Shown: positions 1 to 7,302 of the stretch, one piece after another
Position numbering within the stretch: the stretch's first letter is position 1
Layout: each line of letters begins with the position of its first letter
DNA from: an uncultured Candidatus Saccharibacteria bacterium
GTDB taxonomy: Bacteria; Patescibacteriota; Saccharimonadia; Saccharimonadales; Saccharimonadaceae
Direction of reading: 5' to 3'
NCBI GenBank assembly: GCA_937902295.1
Contig: CALGUM010000111.1
Location: forward strand, 1 to 7,302
Length of the DNA: 7,302 nt
Translations under genes and position numbers: made by a program
The notes under the pieces: generated by a model
What the model was told of the DNA's origin: nothing
The model's input: the letters and a program-made list of their open reading frames with translations, nothing else
Database searches by the model: none

Positions 1-1
1 T

Positions 2-529
2 AGTGATATTGGTGTAACTCAGGCAAAAAGCAGAGTTAAAGATTTTTCGCATATCGATTTCAGTACGTGTTATACCTCATCGTATCGCCGCGCTCAGGAT
101 ACTGCTCGCATATTATTCCCTACACTTCCTCTCATTACTCAACCGGATATTTACGAGGTGAGACGCCCTCTCAAACTTGATGGTGGGAGCCACGCAGACG
201 CTGTACGTTTCTGGGAAATCACCCACAAGGCCGATAAGTACCAACCCGATTGGTCTTACGATGGATCAGAGAGTTTCACGCAGGTATCCACTCGTGCGCG
301 CAAGTTTATTTCCGAGCTGATTAATATCCACTCCTCAGAGGATGATCCTGTCGCGGTCGTGTCCCACGGAGGCTTCATACGCCATTGTATCGGAGTCGCC
401 TGCAAGGGCAAAGCATATGATCCAACTGACTTTTTTGACCTACTCCTTCCTATGAAAATTGATAACCTTGATGCCGTCTCGCTTTCCCTGGGCAAAAATG
501 AACCGCCATCATGGCAGTGGTTCAATTAA
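2..529 (+). CDS. Histidine phosphatase (phosphoglycerate mutase-like) family protein, 5' partial
   Basis: The frame is open from base 2 to the TAA at 527-529 (175 visible residues), so the gene begins before the window; the internal GTG at 158 is not its start. Visible family motifs are SDIGVTQA at the left edge (the usual LSxxGxxQA), then SSYRRAQDTA at about residues 26-35, with the conserved phosphate-binding Arg at 30. Glu52 in YEVRRP is the likely acid-base residue, and VSHGG at 120-124 carries the second catalytic His (122). The first RHG motif with the phospho-accepting His must lie upstream. Members dephosphorylate small metabolites or act as mutases through a phosphohistidine intermediate, usually in the cytoplasm; the substrate cannot be read from sequence. 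It is followed by a 57-bp gap containing a new promoter, so it is probably a separate transcription unit from the sugar genes. Family assignment is firm, substrate unknown. Confidence 0.88.
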   Translation, partial: SDIGVTQAKSRVKDFSHIDFSTCYTSSYRRAQDTARILFPTLPLITQPDIYEVRRPLKLDGGSHADAVRFWEITHKADKYQPDWSYDGSESFTQVSTRARKFISELINIHSSEDDPVAVVSHGGFIRHCIGVACKGKAYDPTDFFDLLLPMKIDNLDAVSLSLGKNEPPSWQWFN

Positions 530-1602
<1,073 letters not shown>

Positions 1603-1603
<1 letters not shown>

Positions 1604-1725
1604 TGTCATATACCACCGGTAGTATTAATAACTTGGTCATTAACACATTAGAACCCGCTACAGGATTAATTATCAAAGCACCGATTGATCCAAGTGCTAA
1701 AAAAGTTATCTCGCATGACCGGTAG
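1603..1725 (+). CDS. 40-codon reading frame coupled to rmlB; probable 5' part of the cupin gene, out of frame
   Basis: The ATG at 1603 overlaps the rmlB stop (TAATG), an arrangement typical of translational coupling. The frame reads a plausible protein start (residues such as NNLVINTLEPATGLIIKAP) and ends at TAG 1723-1725. The cupin frame starts close by in another register. Removing one base (or adding two) between about 1699 and 1722 would join the two into a protein of roughly 220 residues. The A6 run at 1699-1704 is the natural candidate. I therefore read it as the separated N-terminal part of the cupin gene, by real mutation or by sequencing or assembly error. A genuine small coupled peptide is the alternative. 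No homology could be tested. Confidence 0.45.
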
Positions 1726-1738
1726 CTCTCTTCACTTC

Positions 1739-1742
1739 GGAG
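1739..1742 (+). promoter_or_regulatory. Ribosome binding site supporting the cupin start at 1751
   Basis: GGAG lies eight bases before the ATG at 1751. The other candidate starts in this frame, TTG 1685 and ATG 1715, have no such element. If the gene functions as now read, this is its best start. Confidence 0.5.
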
Positions 1743-1750
1743 ACGATGCT

Positions 1751-2272
1751 ATGGATCAATATTCCAGCATCATTAACACCACGCTTTTGACTGAAAAAAA
1801 TGGTGACTTGCTCGGGAAGATTTATAGTCGAGTTCGCAGAGAGAGTGAGCACACACCAAATCGCACGCTTGGTGTCACATTCGATAATAGAATGGGGCTC
1901 GACTTTGATCCAGTCTATAGTTACCTCGTGCGGTTCAACAAAAAGCAAAACGAGTCCATCGCTCCCGCTGGCAATCACTGGCACGAGCACAAACAAGAAT
2001 TTTTTGTAGCCGCTAGTGGTGATTTCCGTATTCTCTTAGAAAATACCGAAACCAAGGAAGTTGTCGAGTACATCCTATGCTCTGATGCGCGCAGCGCAGA
2101 CAATAAGGCGATTGAGGAAATACTCTATATACCCAGCTTGGTCGCACACGCAGTCCACCCCCTATCAGACGGGGCCAGTAGTCTACTTGTTATGGCAAGC
2201 TCGCCCGGAGCGTATGGTGACACCTTTTCGTATAACTTGACCGGCCCTACGCCAGCCTTGGAGGGAGTGTAG
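1751..2272 (+). CDS. RmlC-like cupin, possible sugar-nucleotide isomerase or epimerase
   Basis: From ATG 1751 the protein has 173 residues; the frame is open back to TTG 1685 (195 residues). The single cupin domain is clear. Motif 1 is HWH with Glu83 and Gly90 in the canonical HxH-x4-E-x6-G arrangement (His76, His78), which usually binds a metal. Motif 2 is YIPSLVAHAV with His133. The GNHxH segment, the following TKEVVEYIL strand and the YIP..H strand recall the C-terminal cupin of Cap5F/WbjC proteins. They also more loosely recall WxcM/FdtA dTDP-keto-sugar 3,4-ketoisomerases. Position directly behind rmlB suggests a 4-keto-sugar nucleotide substrate, but this is inference; no aminotransferase is in view to complete an FdtA-type pathway. 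The gene may have lost its first 40 or so codons through a frameshift. The cupin fold is confident, the reaction is not. Confidence 0.75.
   Translation: MDQYSSIINTTLLTEKNGDLLGKIYSRVRRESEHTPNRTLGVTFDNRMGLDFDPVYSYLVRFNKKQNESIAPAGNHWHEHKQEFFVAASGDFRILLENTETKEVVEYILCSDARSADNKAIEEILYIPSLVAHAVHPLSDGASSLLVMASSPGAYGDTFSYNLTGPTPALEGV
2260..2265 (+). promoter_or_regulatory. Ribosome binding site of the Nudix gene
   Basis: GGAGGG lies nine bases before the ATG at 2275, inside the last codons of the cupin gene. It fixes the Nudix start and shows that the two genes are translated from one message. Confidence 0.75.
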
Positions 2273-2274
2273 AG

Positions 2275-2802
2275 ATGTTCGAGCATGAAGAAAAAGAACG
2301 TCTCGATGTCGTCGACCACAATGATACTGTGATCGATTCGATTCTGCGGCGCGATATGATGCAGCTGCGCGATACACCTGGACGCTACCTACGAGTCATT
2401 GAATTGTTTTTGCAACGGCCAAATGGCGACATCTACCTGCCCCGTCGCTCTACCGAAAAGAAACTTTTTCCTGGCTCCCTCGACCACAGTGCCGCTGGAC
2501 ACATGCTGCAGGGGGAGTCGTACGATACGGCACTCGTACGTGAAACACGCGAAGAGCTTTGCATCGATACCGCACCCAGCGATTTTGTATTTGTCAAAAA
2601 GTTTACTCCATCGAAAGATCTATTTTATTTCCGTAATTTCTACCTTCTTCGCTCCAGCCAAGAGCCACAACTAAGCGATGAACATACAGAGGCAGTCTGG
2701 CTACCCCCTAGTCAATTGCAACTATTTGTCGATCGCGACGTCCCTGCAAAACACACGCTCTACGAAGATATCTCTGAACTTATAAATTTTCTCGCACGCT
2801 AA
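2275..2802 (+). CDS. Nudix hydrolase, YfcD / isopentenyl-diphosphate isomerase-like subgroup
   Basis: The 175-residue protein has an N-terminal strand region (ERLDVVDHNDTVIDSILRR) like those of YfcD and type 1 isopentenyl-diphosphate isomerases. Next come PRRSTEKKLFPGSLD and a Nudix box starting GHMLQGE and ending RETREELCI. It keeps the GX5E spacing and the metal-binding REXXEE core. The glycine near the end of the canonical box (EEXGU) is Cys. Nudix enzymes cleave nucleoside diphosphates linked to another group; the isomerase relatives move the double bond of isopentenyl diphosphate. I do not see the typical TNTCCSH active-site segment, so hydrolase is the safer call. It lies 2 bp after the cupin stop and is probably co-transcribed with it and rmlB. 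Acting on a sugar nucleotide is possible, unproven. Its end lies 2 bp from the end of the convergent kinase gene. Confidence 0.85.
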   Translation: MFEHEEKERLDVVDHNDTVIDSILRRDMMQLRDTPGRYLRVIELFLQRPNGDIYLPRRSTEKKLFPGSLDHSAAGHMLQGESYDTALVRETREELCIDTAPSDFVFVKKFTPSKDLFYFRNFYLLRSSQEPQLSDEHTEAVWLPPSQLQLFVDRDVPAKHTLYEDISELINFLAR

Positions 2803-2804
2803 TT

Positions 2805-3986
2805 CTAGACTATTCTGGCGCGGATCTCTTGCTCGAGTAGTTCACACGCATGCATATCGATTGCGCGTCGACCTGCATCTTCTCCAGTAAATAACGAGGC
2901 AGCTCCAAAATCATTCAGCACTACGTCACCATCAGCACGGTAGAGCAAGTTATGGGCGTAGATGTCACCGTGGGTTATACCGCTCGCGTGTAGTGCCTGT
3001 ACTGTTTGCTGCACGGTATTGATGAGTGAGGTCGCTTCGTCTGTAGTAAACGTGCGTGTCTGGCTGTACCTATCCCTGGTATACACACAGAGGTCTGGTG
3101 GCGCTGCGAGCTGACTATACGCAACACTTATAAGCGGCATAATCACGGCGGCCTGACCGTCGATGCGAGTGACGCCCTGCGCTACCACCGCCCCCTCGAC
3201 ATTACGCGCCGCACACATCGCAGCGATTTCGTCGGCGACTGTACCATCTGTCGATAACTCTGCCCCGTATACTTTTATGGCCACGTCCTCGGTACCGTCG
3301 AGTGTTGCGCGAAACACGCGATTGTTCGCGCTCTTGCCGATTTCGCCACCTAGCCGTACGCGAGTCTCTGCTATCTGCGGAATATCTGCGTCTTTTGAGC
3401 GAACAGAAAATACGTTACCCGCATCGTTATACCATTTAAGCTGCGGCAACTGGTCGAGCAGCGCCGGCTCTTGTGCTATCTGGTTCGACGCCACTCTTAG
3501 CATCTCAAGCTTCTGGCAACCAGCCAGCTCTTCTGGCAACCTAGTGAGTACATTTCCTGACATACAGAGCTTTTCGAGTAATGGTAGCCTGTTTATGTCT
3601 GCGGGAATTTCTGCGATGCGATTATCAGTAAGCGTCAACACCTTGATCGATTGCGGTAAGACTGCAGGATCAATGCGCTGCAAGCCACTTCCGCGTGCAC
3701 CCACCATTTCTAGACGCTCGCAACCCCCAAGACCAGCAGGTAGTGTCTGTAGCTTCGTACCAGACAAAAAAATTACTCGTGCATTTGGAAATATACTACC
3801 CAACTCATCGGGCAGCGTCGGAAAACTATTCATCGAAAAATCTAGTATTTCTGCACTCAGCATATCGCTCGAAAATCTCTCAACTGGAAAAACATCAAAG
3901 CCTCGAACCTTCAGCCACCCATTTGTTATCGAAAGCTGCTTGTCTGCGCTAATATTGGAATCATTCATTGAGTAATAGTATGACAT
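2805..3986 (-). CDS. Leucine-rich-repeat protein with compact C-terminal protein kinase domain
   Basis: The 393-residue protein has about six LRR units of 22-24 residues at roughly 47-184, in the pattern LxxLxLxxNxLxxLPxxL (for example VLTLTDNRIAEIP at 116-128). A protein kinase fold follows from about 210. The nucleotide loop region is LGGEIGKSANNRVF, the ATP-anchoring lysine is Lys238 in VAIK, and Glu253 is a likely helix-C partner. The catalytic loop is HGDIYAHN (Asp341, Asn346) and the metal-binding DFG is 359-361. HRD is changed to HGD and no APE motif is visible, so the C-lobe is short (kinase part about 184 residues against the usual 250), yet catalytic residues remain. I recall similar LRR-plus-short-kinase proteins annotated in Gammaproteobacteria. 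No signal peptide or membrane segment, so cytoplasmic. No Shine-Dalgarno precedes ATG 3986; Met7 (ATG 3968) is an alternative start. It is the only minus-strand gene here; target unknown. Confidence 0.85.
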   Translation of the reverse strand: MSYYYSMNDSNISADKQLSITNGWLKVRGFDVFPVERFSSDMLSAEILDFSMNSFPTLPDELGSIFPNARVIFLSGTKLQTLPAGLGGCERLEMVGARGSGLQRIDPAVLPQSIKVLTLTDNRIAEIPADINRLPLLEKLCMSGNVLTRLPEELAGCQKLEMLRVASNQIAQEPALLDQLPQLKWYNDAGNVFSVRSKDADIPQIAETRVRLGGEIGKSANNRVFRATLDGTEDVAIKVYGAELSTDGTVADEIAAMCAARNVEGAVVAQGVTRIDGQAAVIMPLISVAYSQLAAPPDLCVYTRDRYSQTRTFTTDEATSLINTVQQTVQALHASGITHGDIYAHNLLYRADGDVVLNDFGAASLFTGEDAGRRAIDMHACELLEQEIRARIV

Positions 3987-4078
3987 ATGTATCGCACCCG
4001 AGAAGCAGGGCTCCCCATCCGACAGGTTACAAGACGTAGCAAAAATGGTAGAATTATACTATTAACTCGGGAGTGTTT
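3987..4078. promoter_or_regulatory. Divergent promoter region between the LRR-kinase and rmlCD
   Basis: This 92-bp gap must drive both divergent genes. On the plus strand TATACT (4055-4060) is a good -10 box that would start transcription near 4067, leaving a leader of about 12 bases; I see no convincing -35. On the minus strand, the bases paired with 4053-4058 read TATAAT, a perfect -10 box that could serve the kinase with a leader of about 60 bases, again without a good -35. The segment ATACTATTAACTC (4056-4068) recurs, one base shorter and inverted, at the kinase start (3970-3981). Confidence 0.5.
4069..4073 (+). promoter_or_regulatory. Ribosome binding site of rmlCD
   Basis: GGGAG lies five bases before ATG 4079. 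The GTG at 4073 is in frame but overlaps this element, so ATG 4079 is the better start. Confidence 0.65.
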
Positions 4079-5497
4079 ATGTCAGAAATCGAATTTAGCA
4101 AAGAACTCAAATCCTACAACACATCTATCGAAGGCTTGGTAGTATATGATCTGCCGGTGCACGGTGACAATCGTGGATGGTTCAAAGAAAACTGGCAGCG
4201 CGAAAAGATGACCACTGCAGGTCTTCCAGACTTTGGGCCTGTACAAAATAACTTTAGTTTCAACGACAAGCGCGGCGTGGCGCGTGGTATTCATGCAGAA
4301 CCATGGGATAAGTACGTATCGCTCGGCTCGGGACGCATCTTCGGGTTCTGGGTAGATATCCGCGAAGGTAGTAGCACCTACGGCGAGCATTTTACCGTCG
4401 AGATGGATCCATCAAAAGCTATCTTTGTCCCCCGAGGTGTTGCAAATGGCTACCAGACGCTCGAAGACAACACCGTCTATAGCTACCTCGTCAACGACCA
4501 TTGGTCGCCAGATGCTCAGTACTCTTTCGTCAGTATGTTCGACCAATCTATCGGTATTGATTGGCCTATTCCTCTCGATGAATGCGAAGTATCCGACAAA
4601 GACAAAAATCATCCGAACCTCGCAGACGCGGTACCTATCACTCCGAAAAAGGTGCTTATCACCGGTGCTAACGGCCAACTTGGTCGCGCGCTTCAGGAGC
4701 TCTACCCAAACGCTGACTGTGTCGACCGAGACACCCTCGACATTTCTGATCCTACCGTACTCGACGCTCGCCACTGGCGAGACTACGGTTTGATTCTTAA
4801 CGCTGCGGCCTACACCGCAGTGGATGCTGCTGAAACCGAAGGTCGCGCCGACGCCTGGAAAGCTAACGCCACAGCAGTCGCAAACCTAGCGACCATTGCT
4901 ATGCGAAACAACATCACGCTCGTGCACGTGTCGACCGATTATGTATTCGACGGCACGCGGAGCAATCACGCCGAAGACGAAGCGTTTGCTCCACTTGGCG
5001 TGTATGGGCAAACCAAGGCAGCCGGTGATATCGCTGCCAGTATGACCCCTCAGCACTACATCCTTCGCACCAGCTGGGTAATCGGCAAAGGCAACAACTT
5101 CGTCAAGACCATGAAGATGCTTGCTGACAAAGATATCAAGCCAAACGTCGTCAACGACCAAATAGGTCGCCTCACCTTCACCGAAGATCTGGCGGGTGCC
5201 ATGAAACACCTAGTGGACACTAGGTCACCTTACGGTACCTACAATCTCTCAAATGACGGCGACTCAGCGAGTTGGGCCGATATTGCCAAAAAAGTTTACA
5301 CTCTGGCAGGCCACGACGAAACAGAGGTGACTGGCGTGAGTACCGAAACCTACTACGAAGGCAAAACCGGCATCGCACCTCGTCCCTTGCAAAGCACCCT
5401 CGACCTTAGTAAGATAAAGGCCACTGGCTTTACGCCACGAAACTGGGAAGAAGCGCTTAATACATACTGGAAAGAATTAGAAAGTGAGGAGAACTAG
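4079..5497 (+). CDS. rmlCD: Bifunctional dTDP-4-dehydrorhamnose 3,5-epimerase / dTDP-4-dehydrorhamnose reductase
   Basis: The 472-residue protein joins two enzymes that are usually separate, covering the last two steps of dTDP-L-rhamnose synthesis. Residues about 15-170 are an RmlC cupin: NRGWFKENW at 31-39, RGIH with catalytic His72, Tyr136 in YLVND, and Asp155 before IGIDWP as the likely dyad partner. The second active-site His of the usual FAHGF segment is Asn123 (VANGY). Residues about 190-470 are RmlD: Rossmann motif TGANGQLG at 195-202, NAAAYTAVD at 241-249, STDYVFDG at 285-292, catalytic Tyr309 and Lys313 in YGQTK, and RTSWVIG at 330-336. A linker of about 20 residues joins them. The fusion is known from Actinobacteria. 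The start chosen is ATG 4079, with a ribosome binding site; rmlA follows after one base. Identity is very secure. Confidence 0.96.
   Translation: MSEIEFSKELKSYNTSIEGLVVYDLPVHGDNRGWFKENWQREKMTTAGLPDFGPVQNNFSFNDKRGVARGIHAEPWDKYVSLGSGRIFGFWVDIREGSSTYGEHFTVEMDPSKAIFVPRGVANGYQTLEDNTVYSYLVNDHWSPDAQYSFVSMFDQSIGIDWPIPLDECEVSDKDKNHPNLADAVPITPKKVLITGANGQLGRALQELYPNADCVDRDTLDISDPTVLDARHWRDYGLILNAAAYTAVDAAETEGRADAWKANATAVANLATIAMRNNITLVHVSTDYVFDGTRSNHAEDEAFAPLGVYGQTKAAGDIAASMTPQHYILRTSWVIGKGNNFVKTMKMLADKDIKPNVVNDQIGRLTFTEDLAGAMKHLVDTRSPYGTYNLSNDGDSASWADIAKKVYTLAGHDETEVTGVSTETYYEGKTGIAPRPLQSTLDLSKIKATGFTPRNWEEALNTYWKELESEEN
5486..5491 (+). promoter_or_regulatory. Ribosome binding site of rmlA
   Basis: GAGGAG lies seven bases before ATG 5499, inside the end of rmlCD. 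It favours ATG 5499 over the in-frame GTG at 5484, which would add MRRTS before the family-typical MKGIILAGG start. Confidence 0.8.
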
Positions 5498-5498
5498 C

Positions 5499-6347
5499 AT
5501 GAAGGGAATTATTTTAGCAGGTGGCTCAGGCACACGGCTCTGGCCAATCACAAAAGGTATCTCCAAGCAGTTGATGCCAATCTACGACAAGCCGATGATC
5601 TACTATCCGCTCACCACCCTCCTCGAGGCTGGTATTCGCGATATTCTCATCATCACCACGCCACACGACCAAGCGGCCTTCCAGAACCTGCTCGGTGACG
5701 GCTCACAATGGGGCATCAACCTCGAATATGCCGTACAACCAAGTCCAGACGGACTGGCGCAGGCGTTTATTATCGGCGAAGAGTTTATCGGAGATGACAA
5801 GGTTGCACTCGTACTCGGAGACAACATCTTCCATGGGCACCGTCTGAGTGAATCACTCAAAAAGTGCGTCGATCCAGATGGCGGCCGCGTGTTTGCCTAC
5901 CGCGTATCCGACCCAGAGCGTTACGGCGTAGTTGAGTTCGATGAGAACGACAAAGCTATTTCTATCGAAGAAAAACCAGCTCAGCCAAAGTCCAACTTTG
6001 CTGTGATCGGCCTCTATTTCTACGACAACGATGTGGTAGAAATTGCCAAAAACGTGGAGCCAAGCGAACGCGGAGAGCTCGAAATCACCGCCATTAACGC
6101 AGAATACCTGCGCCGCGGCAAACTAAAAGTTACCACTCTCGACGATGGTGATGTGTGGCTCGATACCGGTACCATCGACAGCATGACCGATGCTAGTGAC
6201 TACGTAAAAGTGCTCCAGACACGTACCGGTCACGTCATCGGAAGTCCAGAAAAAACCGCCCACGAAGAAGGGTATATCTCAGACGAACAGCTCGCGGAGC
6301 TCGCAGCCCCTCTCAAAAAATCAGGCTACGGAAACTACCTGGCGTAG
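5499..6347 (+). CDS. rmlA: Glucose-1-phosphate thymidylyltransferase
   Basis: The enzyme joins glucose-1-phosphate and dTTP to give dTDP-glucose and pyrophosphate, the first step of the rhamnose pathway and its usual control point by dTDP-rhamnose feedback. The 282-residue protein opens with the nucleotidyltransferase signature GGSGTRL (8-14), with Lys23 in SKQ next. Asp108 in [10 protein letters not shown] and Asp222 in WLDTGT are the expected magnesium ligands; Lys159 is in the EEKP sugar-phosphate segment. The segment usually written EITDxN is EITAIN here (Ala198). The end, SGYGNYLA, matches the family but lacks about ten C-terminal residues of longer members. The start is one base past the rmlCD stop and has a strong ribosome binding site within rmlCD, so translation is coupled. 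Identity is very secure. Confidence 0.97.
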   Translation: MKGIILAGGSGTRLWPITKGISKQLMPIYDKPMIYYPLTTLLEAGIRDILIITTPHDQAAFQNLLGDGSQWGINLEYAVQPSPDGLAQAFIIGEEFIGDDKVALVLGDNIFHGHRLSESLKKCVDPDGGRVFAYRVSDPERYGVVEFDENDKAISIEEKPAQPKSNFAVIGLYFYDNDVVEIAKNVEPSERGELEITAINAEYLRRGKLKVTTLDDGDVWLDTGTIDSMTDASDYVKVLQTRTGHVIGSPEKTAHEEGYISDEQLAELAAPLKKSGYGNYLA

Positions 6348-6356
6348 GACGCTTCT

Positions 6357-7302
6357 ATGAATTCTAGCACTACTGTCATCACTGTCCTCGGCGCCGGCTA
6401 TGTAGGTCTTAGTTCTGCGGCGCTGTTTGCCCAGGCTGGTTTCAAGGTTCATCTCGTAGAACCAAATGCCACGCGGCGAGACGCCATCCTCCAAGGCCGC
6501 TCGTTTTTCTATGAAGAAGGTCTCGACCCAATCATCAAGCACGGTGTCGAACACGGCATGCTACTACCGACAGATTCATACGAAGCAAGTGTGCCAGAGA
6601 GTGATTTTGTATTTTCATGTGTCGGCACTCCCGATAATCCAGATGGAAGTAGTAATCTTGCCTACGTAAACTCAGCGGCAGAAACAGCCTTTGGGCTTAT
6701 GAAACCCGACGCGATCTACATCCAAAAAAGCACCGTCCCCGTCGGCACGGGAGCCAAGCTCATCGAAACATTTGGATTTGACGCCGCGCGCTATGTATCT
6801 AACCCAGAGTTCTTGCGAGAAGGCACTGCCCTACAAGACACACTGTGGTTCGATCGAGTAGTGTGTGGTGGTGCCGATGAATCTGCGATTCAAAAAGTAC
6901 TCGACATTTATCGTCAGCTCGAACAACACCGCGAGGACATAGCCGCGCATGCAGGTATATCATCAGCAGAGTCGGCAGGTCGCTATATCGGCACAGATCT
7001 AAGTAGTGCTGAGCTGATTAAGGTTACGGCAAATGCATTTTTGGCACTTAAAATATCCTTTGCTAACTCTATCGCAAAACTATCCGATGCTGTCGACGCC
7101 GATATTAATGGAATTATGGATGCAGTCGGTGCAGACAAGCGTATTGGGCGAGCATTTCTCAATGCAGGTCGTGGCTACGGTGGCGGTTGTTTTCCAAAAG
7201 ACGTCAGTGGACTTATTTCGAGCGGACTTGAACACGGAATAGACCTCGAAGTAATGCAAGCAGCCCAGCAAGTTAATGAATTGATGCCATCCTACGCGAT
7301 TG
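6357..7302 (+). CDS. ugd: UDP-glucose 6-dehydrogenase (UDP-glucose/GDP-mannose dehydrogenase family), 3' partial
   Basis: The frame from ATG 6357 stays open to the right edge (315 visible residues, against about 400-450 usual). These enzymes oxidise C6 of a nucleotide sugar twice with NAD to give a uronate. Motifs in order: Rossmann LGAGYVGLSSA at 11-21; KSTVPVGTG at 124-132 with Thr126; NPEFLREG at 149-156 with Glu151 and Glu155; ELIKVTANAFLALKISFAN at 219-237 with Lys222 and Asn226; and GGGCFPKD at 275-282 with the thioester Cys278 and Asp282. Spacing of Lys, Asn, Cys and Asp matches the Streptococcus pyogenes enzyme as I recall it. All residues of the first two domains are present; the C-terminal nucleotide-binding domain lies beyond the window. 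AGGA at 6346-6349, overlapping the rmlA stop, is a fair ribosome binding site. UDP-glucose is the likeliest substrate, but GDP-mannose or UDP-N-acetylmannosamine cannot be excluded. Confidence 0.9.
   Translation, partial: MNSSTTVITVLGAGYVGLSSAALFAQAGFKVHLVEPNATRRDAILQGRSFFYEEGLDPIIKHGVEHGMLLPTDSYEASVPESDFVFSCVGTPDNPDGSSNLAYVNSAAETAFGLMKPDAIYIQKSTVPVGTGAKLIETFGFDAARYVSNPEFLREGTALQDTLWFDRVVCGGADESAIQKVLDIYRQLEQHREDIAAHAGISSAESAGRYIGTDLSSAELIKVTANAFLALKISFANSIAKLSDAVDADINGIMDAVGADKRIGRAFLNAGRGYGGGCFPKDVSGLISSGLEHGIDLEVMQAAQQVNELMPSYAI

Noticed and set aside
158..529. Phosphatase gene starting at GTG 158
   Set aside because: The frame is open to base 2 and carries conserved family motifs upstream of 158, so the GTG is an internal valine codon.
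1699..1705. Programmed -1 frameshift at AAAAAAG
   Set aside because: A -1 slip enters the frame that meets TGA at 1716-1718, not the cupin frame; a +1 or -2 change would be needed.
3163..3975. 270-codon plus-strand frame opposite the LRR-kinase
   Set aside because: It lies wholly antisense to a gene with clear LRR and kinase motifs and shows no recognisable motif of its own.
3997..4071. CCCGAG and CTCGGG inverted repeat across the divergent gap
   Set aside because: Only six bases, far apart, and the right copy overlaps the rmlCD ribosome binding site; chance is likely.
4073..4081. GTG 4073 as rmlCD start
   Set aside because: It overlaps the GGGAG ribosome binding site, which fits ATG 4079.
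7033..7242. 69-codon plus-strand frame near the right edge
   Set aside because: An out-of-frame shadow of ugd, whose own frame carries the GGGCFPKD active site across this region.

Overview
The window is a compact stretch of bacterial DNA devoted mainly to nucleotide-sugar synthesis for surface polysaccharide. It holds the full dTDP-L-rhamnose set (rmlB, a fused rmlC-rmlD, rmlA) followed by a UDP-glucose/GDP-mannose dehydrogenase-family gene cut by the right edge. With them are a cupin gene, a Nudix gene and a leucine-rich-repeat protein kinase on the opposite strand. The left edge cuts a histidine phosphatase.

Layout. Positions 2-529 (+) are the 3' part of a histidine phosphatase. Positions 530-586 hold a near-consensus promoter placed so that transcription should start on the A of the rmlB ATG (leaderless mRNA). 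Unit 1 (+) is rmlB (587-1603), a cupin whose 5' end looks frameshifted (1603-1725 and 1751-2272), and a Nudix hydrolase (2275-2802). The LRR-kinase (3986-2805, minus) converges on the Nudix gene with a 2-bp gap and is divergent from unit 2. Unit 2 (+) is rmlCD (4079-5497), rmlA (5499-6347) and ugd (6357 to beyond the edge), with gaps of 1 and 9 bp. The 92-bp divergent region 3987-4078 carries the rmlCD promoter.

How the genes work together. RmlA makes dTDP-glucose, RmlB makes dTDP-4-keto-6-deoxyglucose, and the RmlC and RmlD domains epimerise and reduce it to dTDP-L-rhamnose. Ugd would supply a sugar acid such as UDP-glucuronate. The cupin, coupled to rmlB, resembles enzymes acting on keto-sugar nucleotides, so a side branch from the RmlB product is possible but unproven. 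The kinase may be regulatory or unrelated.

Organism. No rRNA or marker gene is present, so this is inference. Gene packing is tight and base composition looks moderate by eye. All seven visible stops are TAA or TAG, and glycine is encoded normally by GGN, so the genetic code looks standard. The RmlC-RmlD fusion is, from memory, most familiar in Actinobacteria. This suits a Patescibacteria/Saccharibacteria-like genome, whose members live on actinobacterial hosts, or a moderate-GC actinobacterium. I hold this with low to moderate confidence. I see no mobile element, CRISPR array, tRNA or rRNA.
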